A stretch of 43,796 bases of DNA from Saccharibacillus kuerlensis DSM 22868 (lineage in GTDB: Bacteria; Bacillota; Bacilli; Paenibacillales; Paenibacillaceae). The stretch spans positions 1 through 43,796 of the forward strand of contig NZ_KB899305.1 of the NCBI RefSeq assembly GCF_000378145.1, in the 5' to 3' direction. A program made the translations under genes and the position numbers. Shown one piece after another: positions 33,180 through 41,954 of this stretch (positions are counted from its first letter, which is position 1; every line of letters begins with the position of its first letter). The notes beneath the pieces are model-generated. The model did no database searches, had not been told where the DNA came from, and was given only the letters and a program-made list of their open reading frames with translations.

Positions 33180-33965
33180 TCATTGCTCGCCTACCAGAGT
33201 TTGCCGTCCGCTGGCGCTGACGATTGCCAGTTTGCCTCCGTATGTTTCGTGCAGCAGTTCCGGCGTAAATGTCGTCTCGACCGGCCCTGCGGCAATCAGT
33301 TTTTTATTCAGCAGCAGCACGTGATCGAAATATTCTTCGACCGTCGACAGATCGTGGTGCACGACCAGCACCGTCTTGCCTGCTTTTTTCAGCTCGACAA
33401 GCAGGGCAATGATCGCTTTCTCTGTCGCAGCATCCACGCCCGCAAACGGTTCATCCATGAAATAGAGATCCGCTTCCTGTGCCAACGCCCTGGCGAGGAA
33501 CACACGCTGCTGCTGTCCGCCGGACAATTGGCTGATCTGACGCCGTGCATAATCGGCCATACCAACCTTTTCAAGCGTATCCATTGCCAGTTCCTTCTCT
33601 TTGCGGCCCGGCCGCTTGATCCAGCCCAGATGACCATAACGGCCCATCATGACAACGTCCAGCGCATCCGTCGGAAAATCCCAATCAACCGACTCCCGTT
33701 GAGGGACATAACCGACTCGGCTGCGCATTTTTTTGTACGTATCACCGTAGATCGATACTTCGCCCGCAATCGCAGGCACCAGCCCCAGCGTCGCTTTGAG
33801 CAGCGTTGACTTGCCGGCTCCGTTCGGGCCGATCAATGCGACGAGCTTGCCTTCCGGCAGTGTAAAGCTTACATCTTCGACCACTGGCTTTTTTTGATAA
33901 GCGACCGTCATGCCGGATACGGTAAGCGGCGCGACAGACATCGACTGCTTCGATTCCCTGTTCAT
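33180..33965 (-). CDS. mntB: MntB, manganese ABC ATPase
   Basis: ATPase subunit, 261 aa. Walker A GPNGAGKST (about 46-54), Q loop VPQRESVDWDFP, signature LSGGQQQRVFLARAL, Walker B LYFMDEPFAGVD and VVHHDL. The VPQR..DWDFP stretch is typical of Mn/Zn ABC-3 ATPases. GAGGAGG lies eight bases before the ATG. 79 bp separate it from mntC and 109 bp from mntA, with no clear terminator in between. Confidence 0.9.
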   Translation of the reverse strand: MNRESKQSMSVAPLTVSGMTVAYQKKPVVEDVSFTLPEGKLVALIGPNGAGKSTLLKATLGLVPAIAGEVSIYGDTYKKMRSRVGYVPQRESVDWDFPTDALDVVMMGRYGHLGWIKRPGRKEKELAMDTLEKVGMADYARRQISQLSGGQQQRVFLARALAQEADLYFMDEPFAGVDAATEKAIIALLVELKKAGKTVLVVHHDLSTVEEYFDHVLLLNKKLIAAGPVETTFTPELLHETYGGKLAIVSASGRQTLVGEQ

Positions 33966-34074
33966 CTTCTTGCCTCCTCGTTCTCTCTGTTCTTCTATCG
34001 TGTATTCCCCGTTTCGAATTCGTTCCTAACAGACTTTTTACGTAACCGATTATGCTGTTTCATGATGGTTCATG

Positions 34075-35043
34075 CTATTTCAAGGCTTCCGCAATCGTAT
34101 CCACATTATGCCGGATCATCCCGCTGTAAGTTCCTTCCGGTGTCCCCGACTCTCCCATTGCGTCGGAGAATAGCTCTCCGCCGATCCGGACTTCATGTCC
34201 GCGCTGCGCCGCTCCCGCGACGATCGCTTCCATCGAGCGGGCCGGCATACTAGACTCGACGAATACCGCTTTAATATTTCGTTCGACCAGGTAATCCCGC
34301 AGTCTGCTGACATCCCGGGCGCCGAATTCAGCTGCAGTACTGATTCCCTGCAGGCCAACCACTTCGACATCGTAAGCCCGGCCGAAGTAACCGAACGCGT
34401 CGTGTGCCGTAACGAGTACCCGACCTTCCGCCGGAATCTCCAGCATACGGCCGCGTACGTATTCGTCCAGTTCTTGCAGTTCCTGCAAATAGCGAGCTCC
34501 CTGCTCACGATAAGCGTCGGCGTTGGCGGGATCTTTTGCAATCAAGGTATTCCGAACCGTTTCCGCCGCACTCATCCAGAGATTCACGTCGAACCAGACA
34601 TGCGGATCGAACTCGTCGCTTTCCGATTCTGCGCTGAGCAGTCTTTCCCTTGGCATATTGTCCGTGACCGCAACCACAGTCTTCTGCGCCGCCATTTTCT
34701 CCAGAACGCGCTCCATATTGCCTTCAAGATGCAGTCCTCCATAAAAGACGACTGCCGCTCGGTCCAGCTTGCGGATATCTCCCTGCGAAGCTTTGAATAA
34801 ATGTGGATCTACGCCAGGGCCCATCAGTGTTGTCACTTCAACATATTCGCCGCCGATTTCTTTTGCCGCATCGGCAATCATTCCGGTCGTCGCCGTAACG
34901 AGCAGCCGCCCGTCTTCACTCATCCCCTGTGCACCGGTGCTGCCCGAGCAGCCTGCCAGCATCAAAGTCACGAACAACGGAATCAGCATATACCAGCCGC
35001 GAATCTTTTGTTTGTCCGACCTCATCTTGCTCTCCGTCTTCAT
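34075..35043 (-). CDS. mntA: MntA, manganese-binding lipoprotein (ZnuA/TroA family)
   Basis: Metal receptor of the importer, 322 aa. Signal peptide with lipobox LAGC (Cys32). The family ligand set is visible: His in GVDPHLFKAS, His in FDPHVWFDV, Glu in STAAEFGARD and Asp in LFSDAMG. The short loop after the first ligand lacks the His-rich stretch of zinc-specific ZnuA, which supports manganese. GGAGGAGG lies before the ATG. An MntR-type operator lies about 100 bp upstream, so expression should fall when manganese is sufficient. Confidence 0.9.
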   Translation of the reverse strand: MKTESKMRSDKQKIRGWYMLIPLFVTLMLAGCSGSTGAQGMSEDGRLLVTATTGMIADAAKEIGGEYVEVTTLMGPGVDPHLFKASQGDIRKLDRAAVVFYGGLHLEGNMERVLEKMAAQKTVVAVTDNMPRERLLSAESESDEFDPHVWFDVNLWMSAAETVRNTLIAKDPANADAYREQGARYLQELQELDEYVRGRMLEIPAEGRVLVTAHDAFGYFGRAYDVEVVGLQGISTAAEFGARDVSRLRDYLVERNIKAVFVESSMPARSMEAIVAGAAQRGHEVRIGGELFSDAMGESGTPEGTYSGMIRHNVDTIAEALK

Positions 35044-35088
35044 CCCGTCCTCCTCCTCGACCCGACGCCGTTTTCTATTTTTTCACAA

Positions 35089-35105
35089 ATTTTCTATAGG
35101 TTAAA
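35089..35105. promoter_or_regulatory. Possible second, weaker MntR site
   Basis: Read on the minus strand, TTTAACCTATAGAAAAT matches the upper MntR-type site in 11 of 17 positions (TTT..CCTA..GAAA). It lies between that site and the mntA start. Confidence 0.3.
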
Positions 35106-35144
35106 TTGTTTTCTTGGTGACTCTTTATTTCTCAACACTAAAAT

Positions 35145-35161
35145 TGTTTCCCTAGGGCAAA
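35145..35161. promoter_or_regulatory. MntR operator upstream of mntABCD
   Basis: Read on the minus strand the 17 bp are TTTGCCCTAGGGAAACA, very close to the B. subtilis MntR sites at mntA and mntH (TTTGCCTTAAGGAAACT as I recall it) and itself nearly palindromic (CCCTAGGG core). MntR represses manganese uptake when Mn2+ is bound. Confidence 0.78.
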
Positions 35162-35211
35162 TATTAGAATAAAAAAAGGCAAAACGCAAGTCTTCGCAAG
35201 ATGCACATAAG

Positions 35212-35240
35212 AAAAAACCCGCTTTCCGAAGAAAGCGGGC
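35212..35240 (-). terminator. Intrinsic terminator after the first PBP gene
   Basis: Minus strand: CCCGCTTTC pairs with GAAAGCGGG around TTCG, followed by TTTTTTC. Confidence 0.92.
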
Positions 35241-35283
35241 ATAACGTTTGGATCTTTATACCCGAACTAACGAAAAGCCGGAA

Positions 35284-37353
35284 TTATTCGCCATTAGCGG
35301 AAGCCTGCGTCTCCCCTTCGGAATCGGCATTTTCACCTTCCTGCTCCAGCGATTTCTTCGGTACTCCGTCCAGACCGTATTCGTAATCGTAAGCATCGAA
35401 GATCGCACGCGCAATCGGTGCGGCACTCTCGGAACCAAAGCCGCCTTCCGGGACCATAACGGCAACGGCCAGCTTCGGATTGTCACGCGGTGCATAAGCG
35501 ATGAATACGCCGTTATCAAAAAGGTTCGGCTTGGTTCCCTGAGTAGACGTACCGGTTTTGCGGGCAAAGTTGTCTTTATAAGCAAAATCACCGAAAGACG
35601 AACTTACATCGGTCGCCATACCTTTTTGAACAACATCCCAATAAGCATCGGCGAAATCCACTTTGTTCAGTACGGTGCGTTTGAATTCACAAACCACTTC
35701 ACCTTCGGAGTCCGTAATTTTGCTGACGAGATGAGGCTCGATGCGCTCGCCGCGATTTGCCAGCATCGCCGTGTACTGGGCCAACTGCATAGTCGTATAT
35801 TTGCCCTTTTGACCAAAAGACGCAAAGACCATCCGGGACAATGCACTGCTGTTGGCATCCTTCAAGTAATCCGCTTTGCCTGGCCATTCATCGGGCAGGT
35901 CGATGCCAGTCTCAACACCCAATCCGAATTCCTTCATGTGCTTGTCCCAGACATTAAGAGACTCGGCACCGTCACGATCGAAAAGTCTCTTGCCGATCAT
36001 CTCGATAATAAATGTATTGGATGATTTCTCAATTGCGCGGCTCGGTGTCAGCAGCCCGTAAGCATGACTGCCTGAGTTCCGAATGGAGTCAGAGTCGTTC
36101 CGACCGTACTTAACGATACCTGTATCATTATAGGTTGTTGTCGTCGAAAAGAGACCCTCCTGCAGCCCAATCAGTACACTGAGCGGTTTGATTGTCGAAC
36201 CAAGGTATACGACCGATTCCGCTTTTTTTCCGGTGTCGTTCGTCGGTTTAGAGCGTATTGCCCCGTTAAGATAATAGTATTCCGTAGCCTCAGCATTGGC
36301 TGTGCTGATTGATCCTGTACGATACACGTTAGGATCAAAGTCAGGCAGATTCGCCATTGCGACCACATTACCAGTATCGATTTCCATGGCTACAGCGGAT
36401 GCGGAGATCGCTTTCGGCAGCTTCGCCAGCTGGCGAGCCATCGCTTCCTCCGTCTTAAGCTGAATGCTTTTATTGATGGTGCTCCAAACATCGTAACCTT
36501 TTAATGGAGGGACGATTTCTTCTACACCTTGAGCCGTATTTTGCATGTTTACCCCAATTTTTCGGTAGCCGTTCTTGCCTCGCAGTTCTTCCTGGTACTG
36601 CTGTTCAAGGCCGTAATAACCGACATTTTCATGCTCGGTGTACTTAAGTCCCTGATCCTCCTGCTTGCTGAGATTGGCTGCAATATCGCGATAGAAATCA
36701 ATACCGTAGTCGGGATCTAGGACGGAACCGAATCTTTTCACATAACCAACCGTCTGCACGGCAACCGTGTCTGCATCGTAACGCCGCGAAGTTTCTTCTG
36801 CCACGTCGAAAGTCAAAAGTCCTTTGTATTTATTCTTGTTTTCCTTAAAGTACGCGATCTCGTCGTCGCTAAGATCTGTTTTTGCAAGACGCTGGGAATA
36901 CCCGAAGTTCTTCTTGTTGTTGACGTCAAGCTGCTTGGTGTCAACCCATTCTTCCATAGTAGGATTTGTGACGTTTGCATCCCCTTTTTCCTTGAAAACA
37001 TTAAGAGTCTCCTGCAGCGCAGCATCCAGCTTTGGCCGATTCTTAAGACCTTCGCCTTTGCTGAAATCCTGTTCGAACGTAATGTACAGGGAATGGGTCG
37101 GCTCCGAATAAGCGAGCTTGGCTTTGTCCGCCGAGTAGATTGTTCCGCGCACCGGCTTCATTGGAATATCTTGAGTAGCGCGTTCCTTGGCTTCCTCCTG
37201 AAGCTTCGGAGCTTCCACAAACTGCAGCGAAGCGGTGCGCACGATAATAACGGCAAATATAACAAAAACACTGAAGAAGAACAGGCTCATTCGCACACTG
37301 AAACTTCTGCGTTTGCGATGATCCTCCTGCTCTTCTCTTGTCCAGATCTTCAT
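35284..37353 (-). CDS. Class B penicillin-binding protein (transpeptidase), PBP2/PbpH-like
   Basis: Monofunctional peptidoglycan transpeptidase of 689 aa, anchored by one N-terminal TM helix (about 22-40, MSLFFFSVFVIFAVIIV) with the catalytic part outside. The dimerisation domain starts at QDIPMKPVRGTIYSAD. Transpeptidase motifs are intact: Ser386-TIK389 (GSTIKPLS), Ser444-Ser-Asn446 and Lys599-Thr-Gly601 (RKTGTS). Start 37353 is chosen because AAGGAGG lies just before it; an ATG at 37368 has no site. The adjacent gene encodes a close paralogue. A terminator hairpin sits only 20 bp upstream, so expression must come by read-through or a promoter overlapping that hairpin. Confidence 0.92.
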   Translation of the reverse strand: MKIWTREEQEDHRKRRSFSVRMSLFFFSVFVIFAVIIVRTASLQFVEAPKLQEEAKERATQDIPMKPVRGTIYSADKAKLAYSEPTHSLYITFEQDFSKGEGLKNRPKLDAALQETLNVFKEKGDANVTNPTMEEWVDTKQLDVNNKKNFGYSQRLAKTDLSDDEIAYFKENKNKYKGLLTFDVAEETSRRYDADTVAVQTVGYVKRFGSVLDPDYGIDFYRDIAANLSKQEDQGLKYTEHENVGYYGLEQQYQEELRGKNGYRKIGVNMQNTAQGVEEIVPPLKGYDVWSTINKSIQLKTEEAMARQLAKLPKAISASAVAMEIDTGNVVAMANLPDFDPNVYRTGSISTANAEATEYYYLNGAIRSKPTNDTGKKAESVVYLGSTIKPLSVLIGLQEGLFSTTTTYNDTGIVKYGRNDSDSIRNSGSHAYGLLTPSRAIEKSSNTFIIEMIGKRLFDRDGAESLNVWDKHMKEFGLGVETGIDLPDEWPGKADYLKDANSSALSRMVFASFGQKGKYTTMQLAQYTAMLANRGERIEPHLVSKITDSEGEVVCEFKRTVLNKVDFADAYWDVVQKGMATDVSSSFGDFAYKDNFARKTGTSTQGTKPNLFDNGVFIAYAPRDNPKLAVAVMVPEGGFGSESAAPIARAIFDAYDYEYGLDGVPKKSLEQEGENADSEGETQASANGE

Positions 37354-37373
37354 TTCATCCTCCTTCATGGCAG

Positions 37374-37405
37374 TAAAAAGCGCTCCTGCGACGGAGCGCT
37401 TTTGC
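37374..37405 (-). terminator. Terminator between the two PBP genes
   Basis: Minus strand: AAAAGCGCTCC pairs with GGAGCGCTTTT around GTCGCA, with T-rich flanks on both strands. It follows the 37484 gene and lies 20 bp before the 35284-37353 gene. Confidence 0.85.
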
Positions 37406-37483
37406 CGCTGAAACCAAATTCCGGTCGTTTCTATCCAGTTCCACTACTTAAATAACGTTTGAATGATAACTTTTGTTTGCTTT

Positions 37484-39583
37484 TTACGGATTTTGTCCAT
37501 CAGCGGCATCCGTTCCAACTGCATCCGTTCCTTCGATCGGAGTGCCGTCTTCATTCGTCTGCTGCAGCGTCTTTTTCGGTACGCCGTCCAATCCGTATTC
37601 GTAATCGTACGCATCGAAAATCTTGCGTGCAATCGGTGCCGCGCTTTGCGAGCCGAATCCGCCTTCCGGGACGACGACCGCTACAGCGAGCTTTGGATTT
37701 TCACGTGGCGCATAGGCAATGAATACGCCGTTATCGACCTGCTCACCGCGAATCTGTTGAGTGGACGTGCCCGTTTTACGTGCGAAATCATAAGGGAAGT
37801 CGTCGAACGTTCCTTCAAGTGTCGTGTTCATACCTTTCTGAATCAGATCCCAGTATTCCGCCGGATACTCTGCTTTGTTCATTACTTCACGGCCAAATTT
37901 CTTGACTACTTCACCTTCGGGGTTCGTAATTTTCCCGACAATATGCGGCTTCAGCCGTTCTCCTCGATTCGCCAGCATAACGGTATACTGTGCCAGCTGC
38001 ATAGTCGTGTACTTGCCCTGCTGGCCGAATGAAGCATAAGCCATACGTGTCAGCAGGCTTCCACTCTCTGTCTTAGTGAAATCCAGCGTTCCCTCCTGTT
38101 CGCCGGGAAGATCAACTCCAGTCCGAACGCCAAGTCCAAATTCCTTCATATGTTCATTCCAGACGTCGATAACTCCAGATCCATATTTGCTGAGGAGACG
38201 TTTACCGACCATATCAATCATAAAGGTATTGGAAGACTCCTGAATCGCTGTTCTTGGATTGATCGAACCTAGAAAATGTCCGCCGGAATTTTTGATACCA
38301 AATTTATCATATTCATTGAGGTAGGTAATTCCTTTGTCGTAGTAGGTATCATAAGGACCAAAGAGTCCTTCTTTGAGCCCAACAAGAACACTTAACGGCT
38401 TGATTGTCGAACCCAAATATACAACTGACTCTGCCTTATTGCGTGAATCATCCGGTGCCTTGGCCCGTATTGTACCGTTACTGTACAGATATTGAATCTC
38501 GTTATAATGTTCAGTAGAAATTGACCCTGTCTTGTAATAATTAGGATCAAAATCCGGCATACTCGCCATGGCGACGACATTGCCCGTATCCACTTCCATT
38601 GCTACGGCAAAGCCCGTCGAGACGTAAGGGCGAGTTGTACGCAGCGTTTGAATCTGATCAGTAATCGCTTGCTCTGTCGCCGTTTGTACATTTTTATTAA
38701 TATTCAGCCACAGGTCGTTGCCTTTGGATGGAGCAACAATCTCCTGCACTCCGCCTTCTTTAGCAGTCAGCTGAGGCGTAATCTCAATCCGTTTATAGCC
38801 GTTCTTGCCGCGCAGCTCTTCTTGATACTGCTGCTCAAGTCCGTAATAACCGACGATCTCGTCTTCCGAATACTGCATGGTAGGATCGCTTTCGCCTTTC
38901 TGCTTACTATAAATGTCTTGATATAGAGGGAAGTTTTTATTCTCTCGCACTCGTTTGAACTGCGACAAGTAACCGACCGTCTGTACGGCAACCGAATCGG
39001 CATCGTATTCACGCGTAGTCTCTTCGACCACTTCGAGCGACAGAATACCTGCAAATTCGTTTTTGTTTTCTTTAAAATAAGCGATTTCCTTATCTGTCAA
39101 ATCGCTTCGAATTTTGCGCGGTGTATACCCGTAATGTCTAATGTTCTCCAGATCCAGACGATCTCTGCTCAGCATCTCTTCCAGCGTAGGCTGCTCACCG
39201 GACGGATTCAGCTCCTTGAACTTGGCCAGCAGCTGATTGACCGCCTTTTTGACTTCGGGACGGTTTTTCAGCCCAACTTCTTCTTTGTTGGAGAAGTTCT
39301 TCAGAGGCGTTGCATACAGCGTCTGAGTAGGCTTCGAATAAGCGATCGGCACACCATCCTCTGAGAAGATCGTTCCGCGCACCGGCTGCATCGGAATATC
39401 CCGGGTAATCTGATTGACCGCTTCCTGTTTCATTTCCGGACCTTCAACGAACTGCAGCATGGCCGTCCGGACGATAATGACAGAGAAAATAACGAATACG
39501 CTGAAAAAAAACAAATTGAGCCGGAGTCCAAAACTTCGCTGACGACGTGACTCGTTTTCCCGGTCTTTATCCTGCACTTTCAT
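37484..39583 (-). CDS. Class B penicillin-binding protein, tandem paralogue
   Basis: A 699-aa paralogue of the downstream PBP with the same layout: TM helix (about 22-40), dimerisation domain from RDIPMQPVRGTIFSED, and transpeptidase motifs Ser392-TIK395, Ser450-Ser-Asn452 and KTG in RKTGTSTQQ. Both share long blocks (YYGLEQQYQEELRGKNGY, KHMKEFGLGV or EHMKEFGLGV, FGQ.GKYTTMQLAQYT), while residues 100-230 diverge. An old tandem duplication is the simplest explanation. GAGGAGG precedes the ATG. The transglutaminase-like gene ends 45 bp upstream on the same strand. Confidence 0.92.
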   Translation of the reverse strand: MKVQDKDRENESRRQRSFGLRLNLFFFSVFVIFSVIIVRTAMLQFVEGPEMKQEAVNQITRDIPMQPVRGTIFSEDGVPIAYSKPTQTLYATPLKNFSNKEEVGLKNRPEVKKAVNQLLAKFKELNPSGEQPTLEEMLSRDRLDLENIRHYGYTPRKIRSDLTDKEIAYFKENKNEFAGILSLEVVEETTREYDADSVAVQTVGYLSQFKRVRENKNFPLYQDIYSKQKGESDPTMQYSEDEIVGYYGLEQQYQEELRGKNGYKRIEITPQLTAKEGGVQEIVAPSKGNDLWLNINKNVQTATEQAITDQIQTLRTTRPYVSTGFAVAMEVDTGNVVAMASMPDFDPNYYKTGSISTEHYNEIQYLYSNGTIRAKAPDDSRNKAESVVYLGSTIKPLSVLVGLKEGLFGPYDTYYDKGITYLNEYDKFGIKNSGGHFLGSINPRTAIQESSNTFMIDMVGKRLLSKYGSGVIDVWNEHMKEFGLGVRTGVDLPGEQEGTLDFTKTESGSLLTRMAYASFGQQGKYTTMQLAQYTVMLANRGERLKPHIVGKITNPEGEVVKKFGREVMNKAEYPAEYWDLIQKGMNTTLEGTFDDFPYDFARKTGTSTQQIRGEQVDNGVFIAYAPRENPKLAVAVVVPEGGFGSQSAAPIARKIFDAYDYEYGLDGVPKKTLQQTNEDGTPIEGTDAVGTDAADGQNP

Positions 39584-39627
39584 GGGCGCCTCCTCTTGAT
39601 GTTCCTTGGCCAGTGGACTCTTTAACT

Positions 39628-40758
39628 TTACAACACATTCTGCTTAATATGAGTTTCGGCAAAATCTTTACGGTCGAACCAATTTCCTCCCGATGCCCAA
39701 GTCGGATCGAGTTCGATCCATCGATCCTCTTCCGGAATGTAGACCTCGTTCCAGGCATGTGAACCGTAACCGCCTTTCCCGTCTGCCCCAAGTCCGGTAA
39801 CAACCCGGACTTGAAGCCCGACGGAGCGGGCCATCACCGCATATAGTCTAGCGTAATCGATGCAGACTCCACGGCGTGTATCGTAAGTATCGCGAGGTGT
39901 CTGTTCATGCCAGACACCTTTATTTTCATAATCGCTGACCTTGTCATAATCATATTGAATGCGGGTTCCAACCCAATGATATAAATCCTTCGCTTTTTCC
40001 CGGTCGCTGCCCGTTTCCGCGATGATATTGGCCGCTTCTCCGATGTCGGCCGGAATATTCCGGTCGATCACATCGTATTTCTGCCGAAGAATACCGTCCA
40101 ATTCCGCTGCCGCCGAAGCGGTCAGCACCGGCAGCTTTTTGTTCATCCATTCGCCGGCGGCCGGTTGGAATACGTTCTGGGCCGTATAGCGGTAAGCCGG
40201 CGAAGTCTCTGCGTAACGACTGATCGGACTGCCCGGCCACAGCGAGACGAAGACGAAGATCAGCGCCAGCACCAGCAGTCCGCGCCAGGCTCCGGCTGCA
40301 AGACCAAGACCTGCTCCTCCGACCCGGTCCAGGAAGACGCTGCTCCTGCGGTGCTTTCCTTTCTTTTTCGGAAGTTCCATGACTGCCGAAGATCGCCATC
40401 TGCCCAGCAGTGTAAGCACCATCAGACAGAACGGATAGATCAGCAGAAACAGCAGCGCAAGGCGCAGCAGCGAAAAGTCGGCAGTAAAGCTGAGCAGCGT
40501 ATAACCCGCAGACTGCCATTTGGGCAGGTCACCGTCCGGCATGGCCAGCACGGTTCGGTCCGCCCAATCCTGAACATATGGCGAAGCCCATGCCGCCAAC
40601 AGCAAAGCCGCGAGCATGCCGAGCAGACTCAACAGCAGACGGCCGAACATGGTTCCAACTCCCGCTGCTGTCCGCCTTGTACCGAGAACAGCGCCGCGCA
40701 GCGCCGACAGTACAATGACCGCCAAGAGCAAAAGGGTAATCGCATCGCTGCTCAGCAA
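39628..40758 (-). CDS. Membrane protein with C-terminal transglutaminase-like domain
   Basis: About 376 aa. The N-terminal half has four or five hydrophobic helices (ITLLLLAVIVLSALRGAVLG, LLLSLLGMLAALLLAAW, LLRLALLFLLIYPFCLMVL, LVLALIFVFVSLW) and a glycine-rich GGAGLGLAAGAWRGL that recalls CvpA-type proteins. The C-terminal half is a transglutaminase-like cysteine-protease fold: TRRGVCIDYARLYAVMARSVG (Cys), GSHAWNEVY (His) and IELDPTW (Asp), a complete triad. It probably acts on the outer face, perhaps on wall-linked peptides, as inferred from the PBP genes that follow. A TTG at 40758 has GGGAGG eight bases upstream; a GTG at 40767 overlaps that site. Confidence 0.82.
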   Translation of the reverse strand: MLSSDAITLLLLAVIVLSALRGAVLGTRRTAAGVGTMFGRLLLSLLGMLAALLLAAWASPYVQDWADRTVLAMPDGDLPKWQSAGYTLLSFTADFSLLRLALLFLLIYPFCLMVLTLLGRWRSSAVMELPKKKGKHRRSSVFLDRVGGAGLGLAAGAWRGLLVLALIFVFVSLWPGSPISRYAETSPAYRYTAQNVFQPAAGEWMNKKLPVLTASAAAELDGILRQKYDVIDRNIPADIGEAANIIAETGSDREKAKDLYHWVGTRIQYDYDKVSDYENKGVWHEQTPRDTYDTRRGVCIDYARLYAVMARSVGLQVRVVTGLGADGKGGYGSHAWNEVYIPEEDRWIELDPTWASGGNWFDRKDFAETHIKQNVL

Positions 40759-40817
40759 TCTCCCCACCTCCCGTCTATTTGACGTACGGAATGCCGATCT
40801 TCCCTGCGATTATTGCT

Positions 40818-41255
40818 TCATTGTCGGCTTTGCGCCGCACGGATCAGCGCATTGACCTGCTCGCTGCGCTCCCACTGGCCGAGCGACACACCGCGGTATG
40901 TCACGTCGACGCTGGTCGCATTCGGTTTTCCTTCAAGCTTGAGACTCGGCGTTTCCACTGTAAAAGAACCGTCGTTTCCACGATTGAATGTAGCTTCCGA
41001 AGCTTCGCTTTTCAACATTCTCAACGCTTCATCCTGAAGCTTTGCCACCGCTTCGTCTTTTACGCCGGTTACCGTATTTTGAATTTGATCGAGCGATACG
41101 CCGCTGTACACAATCAATGCGACAACGATTACAATAGCGATGGCCCATTTAAGAATCGTTTTGACGATGTTTATGACCAACAGTATAGCTACAAATGCAA
41201 TCAGAAGAATCAGCCAGTTTTGCCTGACAAATTCGATCCATACTTCCGTATTCAA
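40818..41255 (-). CDS. Hypothetical membrane-anchored protein, 145 aa
   Basis: TTG start with GGGGG nine bases upstream. One or two hydrophobic helices near the N terminus (WLILLIAFVAILLVINIV, WAIAIVIVVALIVYSGV) are followed by a mostly polar domain of about 95 residues (VKDEAVAKLQDEALRMLKSEA, then the beta-rich GSFTVETPSLKLEG). I do not recognise a family. It lies 59 bp upstream of the transglutaminase-like gene on the same strand and probably shares its operon with the PBPs, hinting at an envelope role. Confidence 0.72.
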   Translation of the reverse strand: MNTEVWIEFVRQNWLILLIAFVAILLVINIVKTILKWAIAIVIVVALIVYSGVSLDQIQNTVTGVKDEAVAKLQDEALRMLKSEASEATFNRGNDGSFTVETPSLKLEGKPNATSVDVTYRGVSLGQWERSEQVNALIRAAQSRQ

Positions 41256-41400
41256 CAGGCCTTTCCCCCATTCTTCGTTCTCTATCTTTTATCTATTTTG
41301 GTACACGCCGCTCCCCTATTTTGCGGCGCTGTACACACTTTTCAATTATACAGGAAAAAAAGGCCCTCTGTCAGCTTTCACTGCTGTTCTTCTCCCTCTT

Positions 41401-41429
41401 TTGCAATCTTTCTCCAGGCTCGGTACACT
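41401..41429 (+). promoter_or_regulatory. Sigma-A promoter for the toprim gene
   Basis: TTGCAA (41401-41406), 17-bp spacer, TACACT (41424-41429), 44 bp before the start. Confidence 0.65.
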
Positions 41430-41472
41430 GAATGCAAACCTTCATTCCCATGCCGCAGGAGGCGAACGCATC

Positions 41473-41877
41473 ATGTCAATCACGATCATCGTAGAAGGCA
41501 AGAACGACCGCAGCAAGCTGCGCCGCGTATTGGACGAAAATATTCGAATCTTGTGCACTTTCGGTACGCCGAATGCGGCCAGATTGGAGTCTCTTTATAT
41601 CGAAGCCCGTCATGATGAGGTCTATCTGTTTTTGGACAACGATTCGTCGGGCCGAAAAATCCGGGCGCAGCTGTCCGATCTGTTTCCCGACGCCGACCAT
41701 ATTTATACACGCCGCGGATACGCGGGTGTCGAAGGTACGCCAGATGAATACGCAGTGGAGCAGCTCGAGAAAGCAGGCTTGGAAGAATATATTCGTTATC
41801 CTGAAGAAATGCTTCGCCCCGAGGCGGAAAAAGAGCGCCGCCGCGGCGCTTCAGGCGACCGGCCAAGAGGATTTTGA
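41473..41877 (+). CDS. Toprim-domain protein (RNase M5 / YusF-like)
   Basis: A 134-aa protein made almost entirely of a toprim fold. The catalytic glutamate is Glu8 (IIVEGKNDRSKL) and the metal-binding pair is Asp55 and Asp57 (YLFLDNDSSGRKIR). Small toprim proteins include RNase M5 and uncharacterised relatives such as YusF. The fuller RNase M5 C-terminal domain is absent, so this is more likely YusF-like. The start is set by AGGAGG ten bases upstream. Its role in nucleic acid processing is unproven. Confidence 0.85.
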   Translation: MSITIIVEGKNDRSKLRRVLDENIRILCTFGTPNAARLESLYIEARHDEVYLFLDNDSSGRKIRAQLSDLFPDADHIYTRRGYAGVEGTPDEYAVEQLEKAGLEEYIRYPEEMLRPEAEKERRRGASGDRPRGF

Positions 41878-41900
41878 CACAAGTACATCAAATAAATAAA

Positions 41901-41936
41901 GCCGTCCTTCATTCCCTTTCGGGAACGAAAGACGGC
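41901..41936. terminator. Bidirectional terminator between the toprim gene and ctaB
   Basis: GCCGTCCTTC and TTCCC pair with GGGAA and GAAAGACGGC around TTTC. The minus strand continues TTTATTTATTT, which suits ctaB. Confidence 0.82.
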
Positions 41937-41954
41937 CTTCCTCGGCGCCGCGGA

